The notes: generated from the letters alone by a model not told the origin. A DNA stretch of 64,000 nt from Porites lobata (GCA_942486035.1 CALNXK010000343.1:206001-270000), one strand, 5' to 3'; positions 9,025 to 16,450 are shown, counted from the first letter of the stretch. Program-made: numbers and translations.

Positions 9025-10247
9025 ATCGTGTCGTGTTGGTCAGCGATCCGACGGAAGAGTTTCCCAACAACACCACGAGTTCCTTCAAAGTGCGCTTGCC
9101 CGTGCCCTTGGAATTGAAGGGGGAAGGATGGAAGGTGGGGCTGGCGGCCATCTCCACCCCCGACGCCGCCTTGGACTTGGCGAGACTCACGAATGCCGTC
9201 AACCCTCGCGTGGTCATGGTGGGTGTCAAGATGGTGAACAATTTGAGGCCCGACGACATCCCGTACCACCATCAGACCGTCGTCCAAATCAAAGATCTGA
9301 CCAACGATCCCAGCGTGGTGGATGGGGTGAGTCTGATGAAAGCCCTCATAGGCAAATCGCAGTTTTACGAGATGAAAGAAGCTCAAGCGAAGAGTAAACG
9401 GCTCTACGACAAGTTTCGGGTGACGTACGAATGGGACGGCGAGGACCTGCGCATGCTGGCCAAGGAGTTGGACGACATCGCCTTGACGACCGGCATGTCG
9501 TTCGTGCAATGGCATGTGCACGTGAGCATGGCTAAACTGATGGGGTGGCTGGTGGAGACGGGGAAGGACAAGTACGCCTTGGGACCCAATCTCCGTTACG
9601 AACTCAATTACAAGACGCAGCAGGCGGGAAATTATTACAAAGACGTCAAGAACACGGAACTGGACAACCACGAGCTTTGGAAAATAGAAAGCGACCACTT
9701 ACAGTTGAGTCAGGTGATCAATTGGCGCTTCGTCAACTTGAACGTGGCCTTCCGAGAGGTGGTGGGGGAACCCTCGCGCACCTTTTTGGTCTACTCGGAC
9801 CTGGTGGACAGCAATATCGTCGGAGGCCAACAGCATGCCATGGTGCGCGAAGTGGAGTACCGTCGCCAAGGCAAGGGCGTGGCGTACTATGAACCCTTGC
9901 ACATCCAATGGTTACCGTGTCGGCGCGAGTACATGGACGTCGTGGAGGTGGAAGTGGCCGAGAGTCACGAAGGCCTCGTCAAGTTCGGCGCGGGGCGCAC
10001 CCTGATCACCTTCGTGTTCAAACGAGACGTACAAAAAAGGCGCGTGCCTCGGCGAAACGTGTCACATCATGTGGGGAGGCAGTCTGACGCGGTACCGTCC
10101 TCCACCCCTGCCGCCGCAGGATGGTCGAGGACTTCGAGAGGATCTGTATCGTTTGGGAGGCCCCATTCTGGCCAGCGCCGTGCAAGTTGGCGCGCGGGCG
10201 GGAGCCCAAGGGCAGTCGTGGCGCAGGGTGGCGCGGGCCGTGGGTGA
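9021..10247 (+). CDS. Minor capsid (penton-type) protein 2
   Basis: Starts at the ATG overlapping the previous stop (ATGA). Residues 8-50 repeat the signature of protein 1: FPNNTTSSFKVRLP and WKVGLAAISTP. Shared internal landmarks are GWLVETGKDKYALGPNL, WRFVNLN, SNIVGG and VVEVEVAES. Homology to protein 1 ends near 10025 (FVFKR). The last ~75 codons are Arg/Ser/Pro-rich, lack a counterpart in protein 1, and overlap another open frame (10069-10338). The true end may therefore have been near 10030, with a lost stop or an indel in the A6 run at 10032-10037. The gene is otherwise intact. Confidence 0.75.
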   Translation: MNRVVLVSDPTEEFPNNTTSSFKVRLPVPLELKGEGWKVGLAAISTPDAALDLARLTNAVNPRVVMVGVKMVNNLRPDDIPYHHQTVVQIKDLTNDPSVVDGVSLMKALIGKSQFYEMKEAQAKSKRLYDKFRVTYEWDGEDLRMLAKELDDIALTTGMSFVQWHVHVSMAKLMGWLVETGKDKYALGPNLRYELNYKTQQAGNYYKDVKNTELDNHELWKIESDHLQLSQVINWRFVNLNVAFREVVGEPSRTFLVYSDLVDSNIVGGQQHAMVREVEYRRQGKGVAYYEPLHIQWLPCRREYMDVVEVEVAESHEGLVKFGAGRTLITFVFKRDVQKRRVPRRNVSHHVGRQSDAVPSSTPAAAGWSRTSRGSVSFGRPHSGQRRASWRAGGSPRAVVAQGGAGRG

Positions 10248-10338
10248 AGAGATAAAAAGAGGCGTAAAACGCAAGGCCCTTCCCATTGCCGGGACGATGG
10301 CCAAGAGGTCGGCGAAATCGGTAGGCAAGAAAGGGTAA
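10069..10338 (+). CDS. Small basic Arg/Gly-rich protein
   Basis: 89 residues from an ATG, overlapping the doubtful tail of minor capsid 2 in another frame. It opens with MWGGSL and a PPPLPPQDGRG proline segment. An amphipathic middle follows (YRLGGPILASAV), then a strongly basic end with IKRGVKRKALP and KRSAKS. Composition suggests a nucleic-acid-associated or minor virion protein. The frame remains open upstream of the ATG. I prefer this frame over the overlapping tail because its composition is protein-like throughout. No family assigned. Confidence 0.5.
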   Translation: MWGGSLTRYRPPPLPPQDGRGLREDLYRLGGPILASAVQVGARAGAQGQSWRRVARAVGEEIKRGVKRKALPIAGTMAKRSAKSVGKKG

Positions 10339-10610
10339 TCGGAACACGGTGGGACGCATACGCGACGTACTGGGAGTGTGATGCCACGTACACAAAGGTT
10401 GGTGGTGCAATCCTGGCCTCGACGTCAACGGAGTATTCCCTCGCCTTTTCGATCGCAACGAGGGGGATGGATCAGTCCTCACGTACGCAAGCCGCCAGGG
10501 TACGACTTCACTCGTTGGCTGCAGGCCCGGCGGCTCCAAGACCGCGCCTAGCGCGGAGGATGGATCAGTAGCAGCGTGCCCAAGCCGCCAGGGTACGACC
10601 TGACACAGTA
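10339..10610 (+). promoter_or_regulatory. Upstream region of the major capsid gene with direct repeat
   Basis: A 48-bp-class direct repeat occurs at about 10461-10508 and 10556-10606. Both copies contain ATGGATCAGT and then AAGCCGCCAGGGTACGAC. They sit directly before the TATA box at 10609-10617. No protein is encoded. A duplicated activator-binding site is one reading. Confidence 0.4.
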
Positions 10611-10617
10611 TATAAAA
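10611..10617 (+). promoter_or_regulatory. TATA box of major capsid gene
   Basis: TATAAAA 52 nt upstream of the capsid ATG at 10663. Confidence 0.6.
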
Positions 10618-10662
10618 CGACGACGACGCCGCCGACGATGAGACGCATTCTTCACCGTCATC

Positions 10663-12030
10663 ATGAGCATTTTGGACATTTTCACGGTCCCTTCGACCGA
10701 CTACAATCTGCTGGGCTATCGCATGGTGCCCTACCACAAATTGAGCAGCAGCATCACGCCCATGAAGTTCTCGGTGCAACAATTGGAGGATTACACGGAT
10801 TTGAATCGCAGTTTTTTCGTCATCGACCTGCGGTTGTCCACGGCGGGCGCCAATGGCATCGTGGCCGATGCCAATTCGGCGTCAGATGCCAACAACACCA
10901 AGTTTACGTACGCCGTCAACAACCTGGCCCACACTATCTTCAAGCAGATCAACGTGCGTTTCAATGGTACCCTGATGACCGAACAGACCGACACCTACGC
11001 CTACTCGGCCTATCTGCAGACCCTGCTCAATTACAGCCAGGACGATGGAGAGAGTTTGCTGGCCCCTCAGGGCTGGGTCAATTTCTTGAACGTGGCACCC
11101 ACGTTGACCAGTGGCGGGGGAGACGACATTAGCACGCTGGCGGGGTACCTACACAATAATGATAACCTGCTCAAGACCCTGACCACCCCTTTCCGGGGCA
11201 ACAACGTGGTCCGCTTGATCATGCGGCCTTACCTGCCCGTGTTCCACACGGGCAAGATCATGGTGCCCGGGGTGGAAATGAATTTTGAGTTGCACTTTAA
11301 CAGTCCCGATTTCTACACCTGGGCGACCATCAACGATGGCACGAAGCAGTACGTTCGGTTGCGAGAACAAGATGTGGACATCACTTTTCACCTGTGTCGA
11401 CTGAATCTCAACCCGGATGTCTATGCGTCCCTGGAAGGTGAGCGCAAGCTCAAAGAAGAGGTGGCCAAGTACCCGGTGGTGAGGGATCAGATTCGCACTT
11501 TCACCTTCAACGGGGCCACCACCACGTGGATGGAAGATAACTTATTCCTGGGCAGGGTGCCTCAACGCATGATCGTGGGCATCTTGGACAGCACGGCCTT
11601 CAATGGTACCAAGGAGAAGTACCCGTTTTCTTTCCAGAGCAAAGGGGTGACGTCCGTGCGACAGTTTATCGAGGGAGAAGAGTACCCGTACGTCACTCTG
11701 GAATTCGCCGGCAATAATACCCTAAAAGATTTGCAAGGCTATCGCCGCTTCTTGGACGCCGCTGGGGCCGTGGGCAAGCATCGCGAGTTCATGGTCAAAC
11801 CGGGTGATTGGGGTCACAACAAGAATTGCACCCTGTTCATGTGGAACAACGTGCCCAGCGGGGACACGGATGGACCCAAACTCAATCCCAAGCAGACCGG
11901 CAACGTGCGCCTGGAGATCAAGTTCAGAGCTGCCATCGGCGCCAACGTCACCATCTTGGTGTGGGGGGAATTTGAAAGTATTATCTACATCGATCACCTG
12001 GGAGCCGTGCAGTATGATACCACCGTGTAA
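10663..12030 (+). CDS. Major capsid protein, double jelly-roll
   Basis: 455 codons, fully open, with its own TATA box. The length and pattern match Polinton/adintovirus major capsid proteins. An N-terminal MSILDIFTVPSTDYNLL segment is followed by beta-rich sequence with FFVIDLRL and an INVRFNG(T)LM element. A mid-protein MRPYLPVFHTGKIMVPGVEM follows, and the second jelly roll ends with LEIKFRAAIGANVTILVW. Such proteins form hexon-like trimers of icosahedral capsids and are cleaved or matured by the element's protease. There is no stop, frameshift or missing block, in contrast to PolB. The next gene, the protease, starts 24 nt after the stop. Confidence 0.85.
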   Translation: MSILDIFTVPSTDYNLLGYRMVPYHKLSSSITPMKFSVQQLEDYTDLNRSFFVIDLRLSTAGANGIVADANSASDANNTKFTYAVNNLAHTIFKQINVRFNGTLMTEQTDTYAYSAYLQTLLNYSQDDGESLLAPQGWVNFLNVAPTLTSGGGDDISTLAGYLHNNDNLLKTLTTPFRGNNVVRLIMRPYLPVFHTGKIMVPGVEMNFELHFNSPDFYTWATINDGTKQYVRLREQDVDITFHLCRLNLNPDVYASLEGERKLKEEVAKYPVVRDQIRTFTFNGATTTWMEDNLFLGRVPQRMIVGILDSTAFNGTKEKYPFSFQSKGVTSVRQFIEGEEYPYVTLEFAGNNTLKDLQGYRRFLDAAGAVGKHREFMVKPGDWGHNKNCTLFMWNNVPSGDTDGPKLNPKQTGNVRLEIKFRAAIGANVTILVWGEFESIIYIDHLGAVQYDTTV

Positions 12031-12054
12031 AGAGATCGAACCTTTAGTTGGACG

Positions 12055-12630
12055 ATGGAGTTGGTCGCGTTGAGCGATCGCCAATTGAGAGCCTTGGCTC
12101 TTTCGGACCCCGAGTTGAAGCGCGTGTTCCAAGGCGTCTATCCCTCCGATCAATTGCCCGAGCACCCTCCCAAGACCACCCGAGGCGCCTAAATCATCAA
12201 CACGGACCCGGCCGGTGAACCCGGCCAGCATTGGTTAGGTGTGTGGACGGAAGAGGGAGTGTGCGAAGTGATGGACAGTTACGGGTTGCCGTTGACCGTC
12301 TACGAGGCTCCAGGATTTCACGAGTGGATCACGCGGCATTGGAAGTACGTGGTGCGCAGCGAGAAGACTCTGCAGGCCTACGACAGTTGGGCCTGTGGCC
12401 ACTATGCCTTTGTGTACCTGCAAGAGCGCGTGCGTCGACGAACTCTGCTGGAGTTTGTGGAAAGCTTTCGAGACGGCGATTACGTGTGGAACGACCATCG
12501 CGTAGGAGAACGCATCCGCGACTGGATACAGATGAAACTAGACGAAGCCGCCCTGGACGAACTCGATGGACCGGACGCGCAACGCTGCGTGTCTCAACGT
12601 TGTTTATTTCCTTCATTAAACGAGTCTTAA
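12055..12630 (+). pseudogene. Adenovirus-type (adenain-like) maturation protease with one premature stop
   Basis: The ATG at 12055 opens a frame with the family N-terminus (ELKRVFQGVYPSDQLP). It hits TAA at 12190-12192 (codon 46), then stays open in the same frame to 12630. Downstream lie the family motifs: IINTD, a QHW histidine (codon 12229-12231), a DSYG acidic position, and WACGHYAF with the nucleophile cysteine at 12394-12396. These proteases process capsid precursors. All catalytic motifs survive and only one codon is lost, so the break is recent or the codon is misread in the assembly. ATTAAA at 12615-12620 may end the capsid-protease transcript. Confidence 0.75.
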
Positions 12631-12695
12631 AGCTTTAGAAAACGTGTGTCGTTTTGTCTGTGTCCCACAAGGGTGAGATGACGAGAAGGGACGGA

Positions 12696-12703
12696 TATAT
12701 AAA
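12696..12703 (+). promoter_or_regulatory. TATA box upstream of tRNA-Ala and ATPase unit
   Basis: TATATAAA begins about 255 nt before the ATG at 12951, a longer leader than in the other units. The tRNA-Ala gene lies within that leader. Confidence 0.45.
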
Positions 12704-12812
12704 GGGAACAAGAGGGCAGACGGGGGTGCAGGGGGCCTTCGCGCGAGCAGTCGGTGCGACACCAAGATTTCTCTCTCCCTGCCGGTGGTGGGTACGTCTA
12801 GTGCTCAAAAAA

Positions 12813-12884
12813 GGGACCTTAGCTCAGTAGGTAGAGCAGCGGCTTTGCACGCCGTGGGTGATCGGTTCGAGTCCGATAGGTTCC
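12813..12884 (+). tRNA. tRNA-Ala(TGC)
   Basis: 72-nt cloverleaf: acceptor GGGACCT/AGGTTCC with one G-T pair, D stem GCTC/GAGC, anticodon stem GCGGC/GCCGT around loop TTTGCAC (anticodon TGC), T stem ATCGG/CCGAT with TTCGAGT loop. An A follows as discriminator base. It is located inside the virus-like element between the protease and ATPase genes. Confidence 0.88.
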
Positions 12885-12950
12885 ACGCAACGTCGTCGCG
12901 GGCGCTCCATAAAACCGGTGCGCTCGCGGCGACGTTCTTTTTCAGAAAAA

Positions 12951-13223
12951 ATGATTACGCGACAAGAAGTGCGACGCGTCCTCGAAGCCCTGGACGAACG
13001 CGTGTTGATGGAAATTCTTCTTAATCCCGTCGACGTTCTGCATGAGACGTGGGATTATCGACACTACACCACTTTTCGTCGTTTGGCGCGGGAAGGGGAC
13101 TGGGAGGGATTGGCCCGCACTTTAAAAGAATGCCCAGAAACGGCCGTGGTGGACACGATGTTGACCCTGATAAAAGACGCCTCCCCTCGATTTTACGCCA
13201 TCGTGGAGACAGAACGAGGATGA
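12951..13223 (+). CDS. Conserved-looking 90-residue protein before the ATPase
   Basis: The first ATG after the tRNA opens 90 codons. It is mostly helical by composition, with the segments VRRVLEALDERVLMEILL and WEGLARTLKEC. No metal-binding or catalytic motif is visible. Its stop overlaps the ATPase start as ATGA (13220-13223), so the two are probably expressed from one transcript. Family not recognised; a small partner of the packaging ATPase is possible. Confidence 0.55.
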   Translation: MITRQEVRRVLEALDERVLMEILLNPVDVLHETWDYRHYTTFRRLAREGDWEGLARTLKECPETAVVDTMLTLIKDASPRFYAIVETERG

Positions 13224-13858
13224 TTCGACATCCCAGCAACACGATTGTGGGCGGCCCCTCGGGGTGCGGGAAATCCACCTGGACGCGTGGGTTTTTGCGC
13301 CACGCCGAGACGTTGATGCACCCCCCTCCTCGGGTGAAGCATTACTGTTATGGGGCGTGGCAACCTGCTTTTGACGACATGAAGAAGGAGATGGCCGTTC
13401 AATTTCACGAAGGGCTTCCCACCCCAGAAGAGTTAGATCAATGGTTTGGACCGCGACAAGGAGGGTTGTTGGTGGTAGACGATCTCATGGAGGAAGGCGC
13501 CAACGACAAACGCGTGTTGCATCTCTTTTCCAAGCACTCGCACCACCGCAATATTAGCGTGATCTTCCTGTGTCAAGATTTGTTCCCACCCGGAAAATTT
13601 GCCAAGACGATCTCGCGCAATGCGCATTACATGGTGGCCTTCAAAAACCCACGAGATCAGGTGGGCATGCGCACCTTGGCGCTGCAGGCCTTTCCGACCG
13701 AATGGTCGCACATTCTCTACAACTTTAGTGAATGCACGCAACGCCCTTTTGGTTATTTGATGCTCGACTTGCATCCCGCGTCCGACGATCGGTACCGTCT
13801 CTTCACCAACGTGTTACCGGAAGAAGGCCTAACGGAGCTCTACGAACGTGTGGGATGA
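13220..13858 (+). CDS. DNA-packaging ATPase (FtsK/HerA, A32-like)
   Basis: 212 codons, intact. Walker A GGPSGCGKST lies at residues 11-20, Walker B LLVVDDLM at 83-90, and SVIFLCQDLF at 113-122 fits the strand and glutamine downstream of Walker B in this superfamily. The length suits Polinton and virophage packaging ATPases, which pump DNA into preformed capsids. It starts in an ATGA overlap with the 90-residue gene. A new TATA box at 13879-13885, just past its stop, begins the core-peptide series. Confidence 0.85.
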   Translation: MIRHPSNTIVGGPSGCGKSTWTRGFLRHAETLMHPPPRVKHYCYGAWQPAFDDMKKEMAVQFHEGLPTPEELDQWFGPRQGGLLVVDDLMEEGANDKRVLHLFSKHSHHRNISVIFLCQDLFPPGKFAKTISRNAHYMVAFKNPRDQVGMRTLALQAFPTEWSHILYNFSECTQRPFGYLMLDLHPASDDRYRLFTNVLPEEGLTELYERVG

Positions 13859-13878
13859 GTGCAACCCAAAAAGATACC

Positions 13879-13885
13879 TATAAAA
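13879..13885 (+). promoter_or_regulatory. TATA box of core peptide 1
   Basis: TATAAAA 43 nt before the ATG at 13922. Confidence 0.6.
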
Positions 13886-13921
13886 TCCGAACATCCCCTC
13901 TGGCATTGCGTAGAGTTTAGG

Positions 13922-14167
13922 ATGCCTCGCCGTGCTAGGAAAACACGCCAGACCCCACCTCGCCGCCGTCGGCGACGATCGCAACGAGGCGGCGTCTCAC
14001 CGGGCCTTATCACGGGCATCTTCAAGACGGCGCATGCGACCACCAAAGCCCTTGGGGAACGTCAAGAGAAAAAAGCCCAAGAGATTAGCCGAAAAAGAAG
14101 AGCCGAGGTGGCGAGTGGCAAGCGTAAAAAGTACGCGGGCGAATCGTTCAATTGCCCGATCATGTGA
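13922..14167 (+). CDS. Basic core peptide 1 (pX-like family)
   Basis: 81 residues. An arginine-rich head with PPRRRRRRSQRGG is followed by a hydrophobic patch (VSPGLITGIF) and a lysine/arginine-rich tail. The RRR..QRGG head is shared with the two following genes, so the three are tandem paralogues, this one most diverged. Adenovirus-like core peptides bind and condense virion DNA. It has its own TATA box. Confidence 0.6.
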   Translation: MPRRARKTRQTPPRRRRRRSQRGGVSPGLITGIFKTAHATTKALGERQEKKAQEISRKRRAEVASGKRKKYAGESFNCPIM

Positions 14168-14170
14168 GCC

Positions 14171-14177
14171 TATAAAA
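14171..14177 (+). promoter_or_regulatory. TATA box of core peptide 2
   Basis: TATAAAA 45 nt before the ATG at 14216. Confidence 0.6.
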
Positions 14178-14215
14178 AGACCAGGGGAGAATAGTGACCC
14201 TATCCCATTGGCATC

Positions 14216-14401
14216 ATGGTTCGGCGCCGACGACGAGCCAGCTATCGACGCCGCCGCCGACGCCACTACCAACGAGGGGGAATTTTACCCTTTCTCATTC
14301 CTCTAGGCCTCTTAGCCGCCAAGGCCGCGGCGGCGGGTGCCATTAGTGGCGGCGTAGGGTATGGTGTAAAGAAAGCCCTCGATCATAGAGGAAGACGATG
14401 A
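14216..14401 (+). CDS. Basic core peptide 2 (pX-like)
   Basis: 61 residues. An Arg-rich head runs into QRGGILPFLIPLGLLAAKAA, then a Gly/Ala-rich segment (ISGGVGYGVKKAL) and a basic end. The RGG plus hydrophobic P-F-L-(I/V)-P-L pattern recalls adenovirus core peptide X. It aligns along its whole length with the next gene. Confidence 0.68.
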   Translation: MVRRRRRASYRRRRRRHYQRGGILPFLIPLGLLAAKAAAAGAISGGVGYGVKKALDHRGRR

Positions 14402-14408
14402 GAGAGCC

Positions 14409-14415
14409 TATAAAA
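14409..14415 (+). promoter_or_regulatory. TATA box of core peptide 3
   Basis: TATAAAA 42 nt before the ATG at 14451. Confidence 0.6.
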
Positions 14416-14450
14416 ACAGAGTCCGTTCCCGATCCCGTTCCGTTGGCATC

Positions 14451-14711
14451 ATGGTCCGACGCGGTCGGAGACGACGACGACAACGAGGGGGAATTTTACC
14501 CTTTCTCGTGCCTCTTGCCCTCGCCGCCGGCAAGGCCATTGCGGCCGGGGCGGTGAGTGGTGCCGCGGGGTACGGGGTCAAGAAAGGCTTGGATGCCGCT
14601 ACGCGCAAGAAACGCGTGGGTAAAATCTCTTGGGCGCAATGGTGGGCCAACCAGCGCGTGCTGGCCAACACGCGGCGTCGATGGCACCGAGTGGCCAAAG
14701 CGACCTCGTAA
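14451..14711 (+). CDS. Basic core peptide 3 (pX-like)
   Basis: 86 residues. It shares RQRGGILPFLVPLALAAGKA and the GYGVKKGLD segment with core peptide 2, then extends with KISWAQWWANQRVL and a basic tail. The unique tail suggests a related but not identical role. Duplication with preserved promoter spacing implies that TATA box and gene were copied as one unit. Confidence 0.68.
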   Translation: MVRRGRRRRRQRGGILPFLVPLALAAGKAIAAGAVSGAAGYGVKKGLDAATRKKRVGKISWAQWWANQRVLANTRRRWHRVAKATS

Positions 14712-14714
14712 CCC

Positions 14715-14720
14715 TATAAA
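14715..14720 (+). promoter_or_regulatory. TATA box of the 14756 gene
   Basis: TATAAA 41 nt before the ATG at 14756. Confidence 0.6.
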
Positions 14721-14755
14721 GACCCCCTGGCACGTTGGGGAGGCAGGAGGACAGC

Positions 14756-15079
14756 ATGGTGCGACGCTTACAACGACAACTGCCCTTTTTGCGGAGCGTG
14801 TTGCGAGAAGCCGACCAGAACGTGAGACGGGAACGGTTGCAGCACGCCAATGCCGATCAAGTCAATGCCATCAGTGAGTTGGTGATGAACACATTGAAAG
14901 GCAATGTGGCCGTCCCGCCTCGACTATTGGATCAACTGCGTCCGCACAAGCGCGCCTTGCGCGAGATGGCGCGTCGCAAACATTCCATAAAACGGCGACG
15001 GCACGTTATGATGGCTAAAACTGGGGCGGGAGTGTGGCACGCCTTGGATCGCGTATGTCGTCATTGCCTGACAACATGA
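14756..15079 (+). CDS. Conserved Polinton small basic virion-type protein
   Basis: 107 residues from the first ATG after the TATA box. The layout is characteristic of a peptide found in many Polintons: a helical N-terminus (FLRSVLREADQ), a central AISELVMNTLKGNVAV segment, then LRPHKRALREMARRKHSIKRR and a hydrophobic or glycine C-terminus. I recognise the pattern from elements of other animals; function has not been established to my knowledge. Its TGA overlaps the following ATG (15076-15079). Intact. Confidence 0.6.
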   Translation: MVRRLQRQLPFLRSVLREADQNVRRERLQHANADQVNAISELVMNTLKGNVAVPPRLLDQLRPHKRALREMARRKHSIKRRRHVMMAKTGAGVWHALDRVCRHCLTT

Positions 15080-15759
15080 GTCACGGACCGTACCAGAAAA
15101 AGTACCTAGTGTCCCCAGCGGACATGGAGCAGTTGGTAGAACAATACAAAGGTACGTTGATGGAGAATTCGCGGTTAACGCACTCCGCGCGGTTGGTAGC
15201 CAAACAACACGTCTTGCTGGCTTCCCCCGAGATTCCGCCGGCCACCAAAAAGATCCGCGTCAAGGCCCTGGGACCTGAGGTACGGCGGGCCACTAAACGC
15301 GTGAGGACCATGAACCTCCCGGCAGCTGGAGGAGCGGCGGGGGCCGACGACGAAGACGAGTTTGCCCAAGGACCCATGGAGACCTTCTTGAAAACGCTTA
15401 TTTAAAGCAGTACCCCGCAACCCAAGGCCACACCCAAACGCAAGCCGAAACTCCCACCCAAGCCGGCCTTCTCGGTCCCGTTACCGGCCGACGATTGGGA
15501 ATAAGAATTGGCGGTACCCATCCCCAGCACCTACAAGAGCAAGACGACTCCGACGTTGAGCAAAGGCAAGTCTCCCCTGGCAGGACCGTCTTCTTCCCCT
15601 GCACGTGCCAAGAAAAAAACCCGCTTCAGTTATCACCTCCCCAAGGCCGTCAAAGAGGGAAAACAACTGGCCAAGGAGGTGCTCAAGTTAAAACGTCAAC
15701 CCGGGTGGAGCGAGTGGGGAGAGAAAGTCCAGCGTAAACTGGATGGCAAGGACTACTAG
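15076..15759 (+). pseudogene. Conserved small gene broken by two in-frame TAA codons
   Basis: The ATG in an ATGA overlap opens 109 codons to TAA 15403-15405. The same frame stays open past it to a second TAA at 15502-15504 and on to TAG 15757-15759. The first part is helical with MEQLVEQYKG and a KKIRVKALGPEVRR stretch, then an acidic DDEDEFAQGP. The middle is Pro/Lys-rich. The last ~85 codons have no ATG start and end in a KEGKQLAKEVLKLKRQPGW helix, which overlaps the PLA2 start. Absence of a start in the last part argues it belonged to one longer protein. Alternatively only the 109-codon product is real. Confidence 0.5.
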
Positions 15760-16252
15760 ACACCACCGGCGCGGGTCGCGCCGTGGCAACCCTCGCCGCT
15801 GTCGCATGGTCGGTCGAGGCTTAGACGTCCAAAAATGGTTGACCAAGACAGGCATCGAATTTCATTGGCCGGGGTACCAATACATGGGCCCAGGCACCCA
15901 TTTGGAGAAACGCCTGAAGCGCGGGGATCCCGGCATCAGCCGGTTGGATCGCATTGCTAAACAACATGACATCGATTATTCTCGTGCGCGCAATCTCCAG
16001 GACAAGTGGAAAGCCGATGACAAGATGATTAGCGCCATTCAAGCCCTGCCAGGGAAAAAGACTTGGACCGAAGCCCTTGTCAAAAAAATCATGCAAGCGA
16101 AACGCAAACTCATAATTGTAATCTGGTTGTTGTTTTCTTCTTTGTGTGTGAAAAAAGACTCCAGTTTTTTGTCATGCTTTATTTGCTTTTTACACCATGT
16201 ACAATGGGTAGTTGTGTTGCTTGGTCCTACTTTCGGAACAAGAATGGACTAA
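15743..16252 (+). CDS. Parvovirus-type phospholipase A2 protein
   Basis: 169 codons. The basic head (residues 5-25) could be a nuclear signal. The PLA2 core follows: calcium loop YMGPG at 47-51, then a leucine- and lysine-rich stretch, LDRIAKQHDIDY with the catalytic HD pair at 75-76, and ADDKMI at 91-96. This is the short PLA2 fold of parvovirus VP1 and adintovirus virion proteins, used to breach endosomal membranes. The core ends near residue 120. The remaining ~50 residues are hydrophobic, cysteine-rich and unlike the family, so an original stop near 16110 was probably lost. AATAAA follows at 16286-16291. Confidence 0.8.
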   Translation: MARTTRHHRRGSRRGNPRRCRMVGRGLDVQKWLTKTGIEFHWPGYQYMGPGTHLEKRLKRGDPGISRLDRIAKQHDIDYSRARNLQDKWKADDKMISAIQALPGKKTWTEALVKKIMQAKRKLIIVIWLLFSSLCVKKDSSFLSCFICFLHHVQWVVVLLGPTFGTRMD

Positions 16253-16285
16253 ATACATGTCATTATTATTGTCCTCAACGTACCC

Positions 16286-16291
16286 AATAAA
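16286..16291 (+). terminator. Poly(A) signal of the rightward gene block
   Basis: AATAAA after the last rightward gene, ahead of the convergent PolB gene. Confidence 0.55.
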
Positions 16292-16299
16292 AAAAATGG

Positions 16300-16450
16300 A
16301 AGTGTCACGAAATGTCTCCTAGATTCAACATGTGGGTTCCCAGTCCCCCGCGGCCAATTATTGGGCCCGCCGCGTATTATCCGTTCTCAGACGGGGGTGT
16401 CATGAAGGCACCACTCCCTTCACTCATTGTCGCTGGGCTTTTTGGGGTTT
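16300..16450 (+). repeat. Internal partial copy of the terminal inverted repeat
   Basis: GTGTCACGAAATGTC at 16304 matches the TIR at 1970-1984. GTTCCCAGTCCCCCGC and GGGCCCGCCGCGTATTATCC correspond to 2272-2318. CCCTTCACTCATTGTCGCTGGGCTTTT corresponds to 2828-2855. Three TIR modules thus occur in order but compacted, between the two convergent gene blocks. It may be a recombination scar from a second element end or a retained cis element. Confidence 0.65.

Noticed and set aside
9021..15079. Prokaryotic operon or phage suggested by ATGA overlaps
   Set aside because: TATA boxes, AATAAA signals, eukaryotic exons in the flanks and Polinton gene families show a eukaryotic virus-like element.
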